DNA of 55,768 nucleotides from an uncultured Clostridia bacterium. GTDB taxonomy: Bacteria > Bacillota > Clostridia > Christensenellales > UBA1242. The notes under the pieces were generated by a model. That model worked only from the letters and a program-made list of their open reading frames with translations. It did no database searches and was not told the DNA's origin. Each line of letters starts with the position of its first letter. The first letter of the stretch is position 1. The stretch covers positions 1 through 55,768 of the forward strand of contig CALWGA010000040.1 in the NCBI GenBank assembly GCA_944377825.1. The letters are read 5' to 3'. Made by a program: the position numbers and the translations under genes. This document shows positions 7,679 through 15,790 of this stretch, one piece after another.

Positions 7679-9577
7679 ATGGAAAACCTTTCAAAAGATA
7701 TTGTAGCAATCGCTGTTAAATATTTTAATATGAGTGAAGAAGAGGCGGTTTCTGCTCTTAATAAAGCGAGAAAAAGGGCTAATTATAGTGAAGAAATTTT
7801 ATATTTAATTTTAACTGCAGTCGAGCCATATTTTGAAAGATATATCAATGTGACGGCTAAAGAACTACAAAGAAAAATCGGAAGGGTGGCGTTTACCAAA
7901 ATAAATTATTCCGCTTTGCATGATAATAGCGAAACATCATCACAAGTTTGGTCAAGACTCAAGGACTTTTTTAAAGACACGAGTAATTATGGCATAAATC
8001 CATACGAAATTTTCTATTCTTCAGTTATCACAAACGCACATTTATTTACAAATAGAGAAGGAAATTTCAGTAATTATAAAGAGACAATATACAATTTTAA
8101 CGCTGTTTCAAGTGCAATAGAAAAACGATTAGGTTTGGCAAGTAAAAAGGTTGCTAATATGTATGAGAAATGCTCTTCGCTTTGCTATAAGGCTGACACG
8201 CTAAAGGTGAGAAATAATTACAGCACTATTAGAGAGTTTTTCTATGGCGATGACTACATATTAAGTATTATTGATGTTAAGGAAATTTTTAGAAATAATC
8301 CCTCTCTTTTCACTTGCTCCGATCGTCAAATAAGAAATGCCTTTTTCTATTTAACCGAAAAAGCAGAGATTTTTAAAACAAGGTTTGAAGATAGTCGAAA
8401 GGTCGGCGAGATTCTTCGTGAGTGGATTATGAGTAACTCCTCTGCTCTCACAATTAACGAACAATGTATGCGAGTCAAAGAGAAGAGAATTTATGACACT
8501 TTATCAAAAGTTTATCCGCAAGATAAGGTTATGAATATAATAAATTCCATATTTGAAAATCCAACCAGCATTTGCGCCATCAATAAAATCTCATCTGACT
8601 TTTTCTACGGCAAAACTGGTAACAACTATGTTGGTGTGATAAAGACGATTGCCTATTTTTTGGATAATTCTCAAAACGGCAAGCCAAAAGAGAATACATA
8701 TAACTATCTTTTGAACACCAAACTTCTCTATTCTGTCGACTATAAAAAACTCTTTGCCTTTCTTAAAAAGGTTAAGGAATATGATGAGAAAAACAAGACT
8801 GAACTTTTGAAATCGTTTACAGATAAGGGCGACGCCATATATCCATATTTCGAGAAATATAGCGATGAAGAGATAATTGAGAAACTTAGAGCGAATAAAA
8901 TTACATATCCTATCAAACTCTACAACATGACAAAAAATATGATTGCGCAAAAGTTTTATGAGATTTTTTCGCCATATCCAGAAGAGAGTTTTGCTTTTTT
9001 AGAAAAATTATTGCATGAGAATTACAATCATGAGGCTATCTGCAAAAATTTGGCTGAGCCTGAAGGATATCTTGACCTTATCATTGAGTCTAAGGATAGT
9101 CATCAAAGGGTGTTTTATACCGAGATGTTAAAAAGTGGCGTCGATAGCTTTTTGGGTGTGTGCCATGAGTATGAATACAAGTATATCAAAAAAAGCTTAA
9201 TAGAGGAAATGAAAGATTTTGACTCGCAGGTTGAATTTTTTATTTCTAACATCGATGACCTTTATGAGAAAGGCGTTGACTCGGCGAAGAAAAGGTATGA
9301 TAATATTGAAACTTTATACGCCACATTTAAGAAGAATACGGAAGAAAAGTTATCTAAAAATAATAATCCAATTCTAAGGCAAGAGCAGTTTTTAGAAAAG
9401 TTAGACGGCGTGATTGAAGGTATTAAAAAATCGCTTCCAGACAAGCAACTTTCCTTGTATGACACAAAAGTGAGTGAAGATGATGAAAAATATAAAACTC
9501 TTCAAATACTAAACGATGTTAAACATAGTTTAATGCGTAATTTTGGAAAAGATGAAAAAATAAAAGAAAAGGCTTGA
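7679..9577 (+). CDS. Large alpha-helical protein of unknown function
   Basis: The protein has 632 residues, no signal peptide and no membrane segment. It is rich in Lys, Glu, Tyr, Phe and Asn and appears almost entirely helical. Loose repeats can be seen in the middle, of the form 'NPslf..s...i..affyL': FRNNPSLFTCSDRQIRNAFFYL (residues ~203-223) and a later FENPTSICAINKI with IAYFLDN following. This spacing recalls mTERF-like or other helical-repeat nucleic-acid-binding proteins, but the resemblance is weak and by eye only. I do not recognise catalytic motifs. It is monocistronic with its own promoter and terminator and is more AT-rich than its neighbours. Confidence 0.7.
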   Translation: MENLSKDIVAIAVKYFNMSEEEAVSALNKARKRANYSEEILYLILTAVEPYFERYINVTAKELQRKIGRVAFTKINYSALHDNSETSSQVWSRLKDFFKDTSNYGINPYEIFYSSVITNAHLFTNREGNFSNYKETIYNFNAVSSAIEKRLGLASKKVANMYEKCSSLCYKADTLKVRNNYSTIREFFYGDDYILSIIDVKEIFRNNPSLFTCSDRQIRNAFFYLTEKAEIFKTRFEDSRKVGEILREWIMSNSSALTINEQCMRVKEKRIYDTLSKVYPQDKVMNIINSIFENPTSICAINKISSDFFYGKTGNNYVGVIKTIAYFLDNSQNGKPKENTYNYLLNTKLLYSVDYKKLFAFLKKVKEYDEKNKTELLKSFTDKGDAIYPYFEKYSDEEIIEKLRANKITYPIKLYNMTKNMIAQKFYEIFSPYPEESFAFLEKLLHENYNHEAICKNLAEPEGYLDLIIESKDSHQRVFYTEMLKSGVDSFLGVCHEYEYKYIKKSLIEEMKDFDSQVEFFISNIDDLYEKGVDSAKKRYDNIETLYATFKKNTEEKLSKNNNPILRQEQFLEKLDGVIEGIKKSLPDKQLSLYDTKVSEDDEKYKTLQILNDVKHSLMRNFGKDEKIKEKA

Positions 9578-9599
9578 ATTATAAATCTAACTAATAAAA

Positions 9600-9640
9600 A
9601 ATCTTCTGTGATAATCTTTTTACCACAGAAGATTTTTTAT
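9600..9640 (+). terminator. Intrinsic terminator after the unknown protein
   Basis: The perfect 11-bp stem AATCTTCTGTG/CACAGAAGATT has a 13-base loop and is followed by a T run. Confidence 0.85.
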
Positions 9641-9791
9641 TTTTTCAAATTTAAACTACATAATATAAGTTTATTAAATTAAATTTTACCTTTTAGAGCA
9701 ATTATAGAACCTTTGTGTGTATTCAAAAGTGGATAGGAAATTGTGACTTATTTCATCTTTCTCAAATCTTTTTATTATTTCATTAATTTGT

Positions 9792-9820
9792 TTGCAAATA
9801 TTTTTCTTTTATATTATAAT
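9792..9820 (+). promoter_or_regulatory. Promoter of frr-uppS-cdsA
   Basis: TTGCAA at 9792-9797, a 17-bp spacer and TATAAT at 9815-9820; AAGGAG lies 5 bases before the frr start codon. Confidence 0.7.
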
Positions 9821-9842
9821 AGATTTGTTTTAAGGAGTATTT

Positions 9843-10409
9843 ATGAATGAAATGGTGGATGAGATTTTTTCTTCGCTTAAAAATGATTTAGAAAAAGCAT
9901 ATTCTCATCAACAAGATGAATATCTTGTTATAAGAGCGGGGCGTGCTAACCCTCATATCTTAGATAAGGTTATGGTGGAATATTATGGAGTTATGACGCC
10001 AATCAACCAAATGGGCACAATCTCAGTTTCAGAAGCGAGAATTTTAAATATCAACATTTGGGATGTCAGCCAGATTAAGAACGTTGTGAAGGCGATAAAT
10101 CAGGCGGATATTGGCATTTCTCCAACCGATGACGGCAAAACGATTAGACTTGTCTTTCCAGCGCTAACCGAAGAGCGTCGTAAGGAAATTTGCAAAAATG
10201 TTAAAAAGATTTGCGAAGAGACCAAGGTTGCTATGCGTAACGCTAGGCGTGACAGCCTTGATATGCTTAAAGACCTAAAGAAAGACAACGCGCTCTCTGA
10301 GGATGAACTTTCAGGCTACGAAAAAGACGTTCAAAAGATGATTGATAAATACACCTCTCTTGCCGACGACCTCGCGAGTGAGAAAGAAGACGAGATTATG
10401 AAAGTTTAA
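9843..10409 (+). CDS. frr: Ribosome recycling factor
   Basis: RRF splits post-termination ribosomes together with EF-G. The 188 residues match the family length. Signatures are the N-terminal long helix with IRAGRANPHILDKVMVEYYG, then ISVSEARILNINIWD and the C-terminal helix region RRDSLDMLKDLKKDNALSEDE. The pyrH gene, usually just upstream in other Firmicutes, is absent; instead frr has its own promoter. It is followed 9 bases later by uppS, the normal order. Confidence 0.96.
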   Translation: MNEMVDEIFSSLKNDLEKAYSHQQDEYLVIRAGRANPHILDKVMVEYYGVMTPINQMGTISVSEARILNINIWDVSQIKNVVKAINQADIGISPTDDGKTIRLVFPALTEERRKEICKNVKKICEETKVAMRNARRDSLDMLKDLKKDNALSEDELSGYEKDVQKMIDKYTSLADDLASEKEDEIMKV

Positions 10410-10418
10410 TGGAGTTTT

Positions 10419-11105
10419 ATGAAAAATTTACCTACTCACATCGCTTTTATCATGGACGGCAACAGGCGTTGGGCAAAAAGGCGTGGGCTAAACAAGATGC
10501 TAGGTCACAAAAAGGGTGCAGAGGTGCTTGTTGATGTTATAAAATATCTAAACGAGATAAAAGAAATCAAATTTGCCTCATTTTTTGCCTTTTCCACTGA
10601 GAATTGGAATAGAGAACAGGCGGAAATCGATGCCCTTTTTGAAATTATCGAAGATATGTTTAACGCTCATGAGGAGGAACTTAATAACCTTGATATTAAG
10701 GTTAGGATATTGGGCGATATCACGCGTTTTCCTGTTTCTTTGCAAGAAAAACTTATAAAAGTGCAGGAAAACACCCAAAATAATAGTGGTCTCACTGTGC
10801 TTATGGCGTTAAACTATGGCGGAAAAGGCGATATTGTGCAGGCGGTCAACAAACTTATCAAAAGTGGGAAAAGCGAAATTAGCGAAGTGGACATTTCAAA
10901 AAGCCTTTTGACCTATCCAGCGCCAGACATCGACTTTTTGATAAGAACGAGCGGGGAGCAGAGAATTTCAAACTTTATGCTTTATAATCTTGCTTACAGC
11001 GAAATATATTTTCCAAAATATTATTGGCCATCATTAAGTAAAAAAAGGCTACTTAGGGCCTTAAAAATTTATAGTAATAGAAACAGAAGATTTGGAGGAA
11101 ATTAA
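10419..11105 (+). CDS. uppS: Undecaprenyl diphosphate synthase (cis-prenyltransferase)
   Basis: UppS condenses isopentenyl diphosphate onto farnesyl diphosphate to make the C55 lipid carrier for cell-wall precursors. The catalytic P-loop FIMDGNRRWAKRRG near residue 10 (with the Asp), FSTENW, and the end motif LIRTSGEQRISNFMLYNLAYSEIYF are all present. The 228 residues are slightly shorter than the usual 240-250. The stop codon overlaps the cdsA start (TAATG), so the two are translationally coupled. Confidence 0.95.
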   Translation: MKNLPTHIAFIMDGNRRWAKRRGLNKMLGHKKGAEVLVDVIKYLNEIKEIKFASFFAFSTENWNREQAEIDALFEIIEDMFNAHEEELNNLDIKVRILGDITRFPVSLQEKLIKVQENTQNNSGLTVLMALNYGGKGDIVQAVNKLIKSGKSEISEVDISKSLLTYPAPDIDFLIRTSGEQRISNFMLYNLAYSEIYFPKYYWPSLSKKRLLRALKIYSNRNRRFGGN

Positions 11106-12067
11106 TGAAAAAACGAGTGTTTTCATCAGTGTTAATCGTGCTAATACTAGCAATTTTATTCGTGCTGAAAATCTTTGTCAGCGACTATTTCTTCGACGCG
11201 TTTTTTGGCGTTATTGCCTGCATTGCAGCGTTTGAAATGTCGAGACTACTTTCTAAAACAAAACGATATAATTTTCAAGTGTTATCGGTGATTTTTCCAG
11301 CATTAATTTTAGCAAGCCACCTATTATGCGTAAGTTTTGCAAGCACTCAAAGCGATATTTATTGGATTTTATGGGCAATTCTCATCGACTTTGCTCTTAT
11401 GCTCGTGGTGCTTGGAGGCACTTATCTCATTCAACTTATGCGCAGAAAAAAGGTGCTTGAAGAGATGACAACGCGCGAAGTTAAGAATATGTCGGTCTAT
11501 AAATTTACCTTCAAAAAGTGTCTAAACACTCTTCTTGTGTTTGTTTATCCAGCCTTTTTCTTCCTATTCATGATTTTTGTCAACCATATGGGCGATTTGC
11601 CACTTGCAAAGTTCACTGACCTTTCCGTTGACTTTTCAATATTCATCTTGATGACGGCGATTTTAATTCCTATGTTCTCCGACACCTTTGCTATGCTCAC
11701 TGGCTCACTTATCGGTGGCAAGAAACTTTGTCCAAGAATCAGCCCAGGGAAAACCATCTCTGGCACTGTTGGTGGCGCGGTTTGGACGCTTCTTCTTATG
11801 TCGGCGGTTTGGCTCATCTTTGCCAACATCAACGGCTACGACTTTATGTGGTCAAGTTTTCCAATTTGGGCATATCTAATAATTGTGCTTATCGGCGTCG
11901 GCGTGGCAGTTGTGGGCGATTTGTTTGAAAGCATCCTAAAGCGTCATTCTGGCGTTAAAGACACAGGGCGTCTTATTCCAGGGCACGGCGGAATGCTTGA
12001 TAGAATTGATTCCTACATCTTCATCGCACCATACATCATGCTTGCATTTTGGATTTTTGCACTATAA
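11105..12067 (+). CDS. cdsA: Phosphatidate cytidylyltransferase
   Basis: CdsA makes CDP-diacylglycerol from phosphatidate and CTP at the membrane, the precursor of phosphatidylglycerol and cardiolipin. The protein has several membrane segments and the family signature close to the C-terminus (LKRHSGVKDTGRLIPGHGG followed by MLDRIDS). At 320 residues it is longer than the usual 260-280; the extra part is a charged cytoplasmic loop near residues 110-140. dxr, which commonly follows in this operon, is missing. Confidence 0.93.
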   Translation: MKKRVFSSVLIVLILAILFVLKIFVSDYFFDAFFGVIACIAAFEMSRLLSKTKRYNFQVLSVIFPALILASHLLCVSFASTQSDIYWILWAILIDFALMLVVLGGTYLIQLMRRKKVLEEMTTREVKNMSVYKFTFKKCLNTLLVFVYPAFFFLFMIFVNHMGDLPLAKFTDLSVDFSIFILMTAILIPMFSDTFAMLTGSLIGGKKLCPRISPGKTISGTVGGAVWTLLLMSAVWLIFANINGYDFMWSSFPIWAYLIIVLIGVGVAVVGDLFESILKRHSGVKDTGRLIPGHGGMLDRIDSYIFIAPYIMLAFWIFAL

Positions 12068-12167
12068 TATATAGGAACAACTTAAAATATCTACATTTTG
12101 ACACGTCATTTTTAACAACTTGCTAAACAAATGATTTTGAGATACTCATGAAACTATAGGAGTTTAT

Positions 12168-13376
12168 ATGACAACATTTTGGTATGTGTTGCTGGCAATA
12201 GTGATTCTTCTGTTCATGGTTATGGTTCATGAGTTAGGTCACTATATAGCAGGCAAAATTTTAAAATTTAAAATCACAGAATTTTCCATTGGTTTTGGCA
12301 AAGCCATCTTTTCTCGTACCTCTAAAAAGACAGGCGAAAAGTTTTCACTTCGTATCTTTCCGCTGGGCGGATATTGCTCGTTCTATGGCGAAGATGACGA
12401 CGGCACGGCGGAAAAAACCGAAAAAGGCGAGTTAGAAAAGAGTGATGTAGAAGTCGTTGACGCAGAAAAAATAAAAAAAGTTGACGGAGTGCCTTTCAAC
12501 AGTCAAAAACCTTGGAAAAGGATAATCGTCTTTCTTGCAGGCGTCACCATGAATTTCATAACCGCCATTCTCTTTTCGTGGATTCTACTTTGCACGGTGG
12601 GCTATGATATTCCGCAGATTATCGACTATAGCGCAACCATAAATGTCGATGAAAGCGGGCATAGCATTTTTCAAGAGGGCGATGTTATCACACATATCAA
12701 TGGGCAAAAAATCGACTTTGCTTTTGGTGTGAATTTTAATACCGCCATCTCCAATCAAAAAGATGCGGCGAAAGAATACTACGAAAGCGAAAACTATGAC
12801 GGTGGAGAATATGTCTTTAATATGACTGTTCGCCGTGACGGAGAGAGCATTCCATTAGATAATGTCAAAATAATTCAAGAAACCGTGACCGAAACGAACG
12901 CCGAAACTGGCGAAGTGACAACAAGTTATGTCTACCTTATGGGCCTAGAAAGCACGGAAGATAGGGTCTGCACACAGGCATATAAATATGGATTTTTCGA
13001 AGGCCTAGGTCGCTCGTTTTCCATGGCGTTTGGCTTTGCTTGGGTGGTGCTTAAGAGCCTTTGGATGCTTATCACCTTCCAAATCCCTATCACAGAAATG
13101 GGCGGAACGATAACAACAATCGCCACAATGGCGGAGTATTCAGCGATAAATCCAGCAAATCTTTTAATTTTCATTCCACTTATCTCGGCGAACCTTGCCG
13201 TGTTCAACCTGTTGCCATTTCCAGCATTAGACGGAGCACATGTGCTGTTCACCGTCATTGAATGGATACGCGGAAAGCCGATAAACAGAAAGGTAGAAAA
13301 CACCATTCACTTTGTCGGCATATGCATCCTCTTTGCCTTTGTCGTCATCGTCGACATTCTCCACTTTGTGCTTTAG
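12168..13376 (+). CDS. rseP: Site-2 protease family zinc metalloprotease (RseP/RasP-like)
   Basis: This membrane-embedded protease cuts transmembrane segments of regulators and leftover signal peptides. The first membrane helix holds the zinc site HELGH (residues ~22-26); the last third has NLLPFPALDG, whose Asp is the third ligand. Between them lies a PDZ region (SIFQEGDVITHINGQKIDF). The 402 residues fit the family; an acidic insert (GEDDDGTAEKTEKGELEK) is near residue 80. It follows cdsA by 100 bases and ends at a strong terminator. Confidence 0.93.
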   Translation: MTTFWYVLLAIVILLFMVMVHELGHYIAGKILKFKITEFSIGFGKAIFSRTSKKTGEKFSLRIFPLGGYCSFYGEDDDGTAEKTEKGELEKSDVEVVDAEKIKKVDGVPFNSQKPWKRIIVFLAGVTMNFITAILFSWILLCTVGYDIPQIIDYSATINVDESGHSIFQEGDVITHINGQKIDFAFGVNFNTAISNQKDAAKEYYESENYDGGEYVFNMTVRRDGESIPLDNVKIIQETVTETNAETGEVTTSYVYLMGLESTEDRVCTQAYKYGFFEGLGRSFSMAFGFAWVVLKSLWMLITFQIPITEMGGTITTIATMAEYSAINPANLLIFIPLISANLAVFNLLPFPALDGAHVLFTVIEWIRGKPINRKVENTIHFVGICILFAFVVIVDILHFVL

Positions 13377-13402
13377 AGCATAGCAAACGCTATGCTTTTT
13401 TG
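13377..13402 (+). terminator. Intrinsic terminator after rseP
   Basis: The stem AGCATAGC/GCTATGCT has an AAAC loop and a T6 run, directly after the stop codon. Confidence 0.88.
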
Positions 13403-13496
13403 TTAGGTATAAGATTTATTAGACGCTATATTAAAAATCATCATATAATTTAAAACAATTTCACTTAATTAAAAGCAAATATTAATCAAAAACGAC

Positions 13497-13525
13497 TTGA
13501 CAAAATGGCGGGTAGTTTATAAAAT
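13497..13525 (+). promoter_or_regulatory. Promoter of the PolC-like gene, giving a leaderless transcript
   Basis: TTGACA at 13497-13502, a 17-bp spacer and TAAAAT at 13520-13525. The ATG at 13533 is where transcription should begin; there is no Shine-Dalgarno. Confidence 0.65.
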
Positions 13526-13532
13526 ATATAGT

Positions 13533-15062
13533 ATGAATTTTGAGCAGGAATTTAGCAAAAAGTTTGGCGATAGGTTTCCAAATTTATACTTAAAAAATGT
13601 TGTGGTGAGTGGGGACACTTGCACGGTGACCTTCCTTTATCCATCCGCTGACGAAACGCTCACTGACGCCGAAAAAGAGGAAATAACAAAGTTTGTGGAA
13701 GAAAAGTTGGGACTTGTCAATTTAAAACTTAAGGTTAAATTCATGAAGGCGTATGTTGAAGAAAAGTTGATAAGAAAGGAACTTTCTATCATTTTGGAAG
13801 ATAAGTTTAAGTTGCTAAACACCTATATTCACGATGAAGATATCAAAGTGGAGATAACAAACATCGACTGCACAATTACTTTTGATGTCAGTCCGAGACT
13901 ATCGCAATTTTTTGCCGATAACAAGGTGTCGTCATATCTTGCAAAGTTATTAAAAGATAACTTTCTAATGAACTTCAATATAAATTTAAATGTTTTAGCC
14001 GACAAAATAGACGAAGTAGATTTAGACGATATTAAGGTTAAAACGCCGTCTTATAAAACGCAAAGATATGATGTTTTGGTTATCAAAGATGTCATCGGCA
14101 AAGACATACCGCCAAAGCCAGAGTATATTTCAAACATTCAATATCCAAAATCGGCGGTCATACTTGCAGGCTATATTTCCGACCTTGAGCGCAAAGATTT
14201 TGTCATCAAAAAGGGCGCGCGTGCTGGTCAGCAAAAGGCGTATTATAAATTCAACCTAATAGATAGGAAAGGTAGAATGGAGTGTATTTATTTTTGCCCT
14301 AAGAAGAACGAAAGAGATATGGACGCGCTGGAAGAGAATATGTTTTTGCTTTTGCATGGAGATGTCAGGCTTGGGCTTAACGGCAAACTGACGCTGTATG
14401 TCGACAAACTTGCGCTTGCCAGCGAAACAGAACAAAAAGAAGAAATTCAAGCGCCAACGGAGGCAAGAGAAATTGAGATTGAGAGGCTTGGTGCACTTGA
14501 GCAAGACAGCATGTTTGGTGCGGTGGAGAAGTATAACCATAAGATTATGGATAATAACATCGTGGTGTTCGACGTGGAGACGACAGGGCTGAATCCAGAA
14601 ACTGACCAAATAATCGAACTTGGCGCGGTTAAGATTGAAAAGGGGAATATCGTTGAAAAGTTTTCCACTTTCGTCAAGCCAACCATTGAAATACCATATG
14701 AGGTCACAGAACTTACGCATATCACAAACGAAATGGTGGAGGATGCGCCAGATATTGAGGACGTCATCAGACAATTCTACGATTTTTCGAAGGACTGCGT
14801 GCTGTGCGGACATAACATCATCAACTTTGACATCAAGTTTATAAGGCGTTTTGGAAGTTTGCAGAACTTAAACTTTGACAACAACATAATCGACACCATG
14901 AATGAGGCGAGAGTTTCTAGGCTTAAAATTTCGCGTTTCAACCTTGGCACTGTGACGAAGGCGCTGGGTATTGAACTTAAGGGCGCGCACAGAGCGTGGA
15001 ACGACGCTTTTGCCACCGCACAGGTGCTTTTGAAACTAAACGAAATCGGCAGAAAGATGTAG
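13533..15062 (+). CDS. PolC-like protein with OB fold and DEDDh 3'-5' exonuclease, lacking PHP and polymerase domains
   Basis: The protein has 509 residues. The first ~190 resemble the N-terminal region of Gram-positive PolC; residues ~200-310 form the OB-fold part (AVILAGYISDLERKDF to GKLTLYVDKLALAS). After a ~40-residue linker comes a complete DEDDh exonuclease: VVFDVETTGLNPE, then GHNIINFDIKFIRR, then HRAWNDAFATAQVL. In true PolC (about 1,440 residues) the exonuclease is inserted in a PHP domain and followed by the polymerase; here both PHP halves and the polymerase are missing, and the 240 bases after the TAG are AT-rich with no continuing frame. It keeps the classical polC place between rseP and rimP. 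A frame opens at 13497, but that TTG is the -35 box. Proofreading or repair exonuclease is a guess. Confidence 0.8.
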   Translation: MNFEQEFSKKFGDRFPNLYLKNVVVSGDTCTVTFLYPSADETLTDAEKEEITKFVEEKLGLVNLKLKVKFMKAYVEEKLIRKELSIILEDKFKLLNTYIHDEDIKVEITNIDCTITFDVSPRLSQFFADNKVSSYLAKLLKDNFLMNFNINLNVLADKIDEVDLDDIKVKTPSYKTQRYDVLVIKDVIGKDIPPKPEYISNIQYPKSAVILAGYISDLERKDFVIKKGARAGQQKAYYKFNLIDRKGRMECIYFCPKKNERDMDALEENMFLLLHGDVRLGLNGKLTLYVDKLALASETEQKEEIQAPTEAREIEIERLGALEQDSMFGAVEKYNHKIMDNNIVVFDVETTGLNPETDQIIELGAVKIEKGNIVEKFSTFVKPTIEIPYEVTELTHITNEMVEDAPDIEDVIRQFYDFSKDCVLCGHNIINFDIKFIRRFGSLQNLNFDNNIIDTMNEARVSRLKISRFNLGTVTKALGIELKGAHRAWNDAFATAQVLLKLNEIGRKM

Positions 15063-15215
15063 AAAAATTTTACAAATTCATAAATTATCAGGGATATTTT
15101 TCTAAATCAATTCAAATTTTTAAGCATTTTTCGGTTTAAAGATTAAATTAATCGTTAAAAAAGCAAAATAATAGGATAATTTCTTTATATTTTTTGAAAA
15201 ATCTATTAAAAAATC

Positions 15216-15244
15216 TTGCTTTTTTATAAATTATAGGTTATAAT
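15216..15244 (+). promoter_or_regulatory. Promoter of the rimP-nusA-infB operon
   Basis: TTGCTT at 15216-15221, a 17-bp spacer and TATAAT at 15239-15244. Confidence 0.65.
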
Positions 15245-15250
15245 ATAACT

Positions 15251-15310
15251 ATGCTAGAGGCAGGGAGTGGGCAATGTTTGCTCACTCTTTGTGTTAATAG
15301 GAGGAAAAAT
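15251..15310 (+). promoter_or_regulatory. rimP 5' leader with conserved-type hairpin
   Basis: The short leader contains the hairpin GAGTGGGCA/TGCTCACTC (15265-15287) followed by TTTG. A GAGTGGG-type hairpin before rimP is common in Firmicutes as I remember it; its function here is not shown. The leader also opens with an in-frame ATG right at the predicted transcription start (15251), which would add 20 residues to RimP; the SD-preceded ATG at 15311 is preferred. Confidence 0.5.
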
Positions 15311-15769
15311 ATGGCAAAAGTCAAAGAGATAAGCGAAGCAAAAATTCGACCTATCATCGAAGAAATGGGCTATGAACTTGTTGATGTGGAATATAAGAAG
15401 GAATATGACGGCATGAGCCTTATCTTCACAATCGACAAGGAGGAGGGCGTGACCATCGATGATTGCGAAAAGGTCAACAAGGTTATCGACCCCATTATCG
15501 ACGAACTCAATCCAACCGACGACCAACCTTTCACTTTGGTGGTTTCAAGTCCGGGCTTAGATAGGCAACTTAAAACTGACCGCGATTTAAAACGCACTGT
15601 CGGCAAAGATGTGACCGTCACTCTCTTTTCAAAGGTAAATGGAAAGAAGAATTTTGAAGGAACGCTCATTTCATACGACGAAAAAACGATTAAAGTCAAA
15701 GTTAAGGATGAGGAAATGACTTTCGACCGCGACAAGATTGCAGGGCTGAAACTTGTCATTAAATTTTAA
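15311..15769 (+). CDS. rimP: Ribosome maturation factor RimP
   Basis: RimP helps mature the 30S subunit. The protein has 152 residues; the N-terminal domain shows ELVDVEYKKEYDGMSLIFTID and the linker DPIIDELNP, then LVVSSPGLDRQLKTDRD and the C-terminal Sm-like barrel (GTLISYDEKTIKVKV). AGGAGG lies 7 bases before the ATG at 15311, which decides the start. It heads the rimP-nusA-ylxR-ylxQ-infB operon. Confidence 0.95.
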   Translation: MAKVKEISEAKIRPIIEEMGYELVDVEYKKEYDGMSLIFTIDKEEGVTIDDCEKVNKVIDPIIDELNPTDDQPFTLVVSSPGLDRQLKTDRDLKRTVGKDVTVTLFSKVNGKKNFEGTLISYDEKTIKVKVKDEEMTFDRDKIAGLKLVIKF

Positions 15770-15790
15770 AGGAAATTAAAGGAGAAAATA

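Noticed and set aside
13497-13532. TTG start for the PolC-like gene
   Set aside because: The TTG is the first half of the TTGACA -35 box; transcription should begin only at the ATG.
14256-14813. Long minus-strand frame (185 codons) opposite the PolC-like gene, and a 303-codon frame opposite infB (18310-19221)
   Set aside because: Both are antisense shadows of well-identified plus-strand genes with no ribosome binding sites and implausible compositions.
15251-15310. 20-residue N-terminal extension of RimP or a leader peptide
   Set aside because: The region forms a leader hairpin, the residues do not match RimP, and the ATG at 15311 has a perfect AGGAGG; a leader peptide cannot be excluded but has no support.
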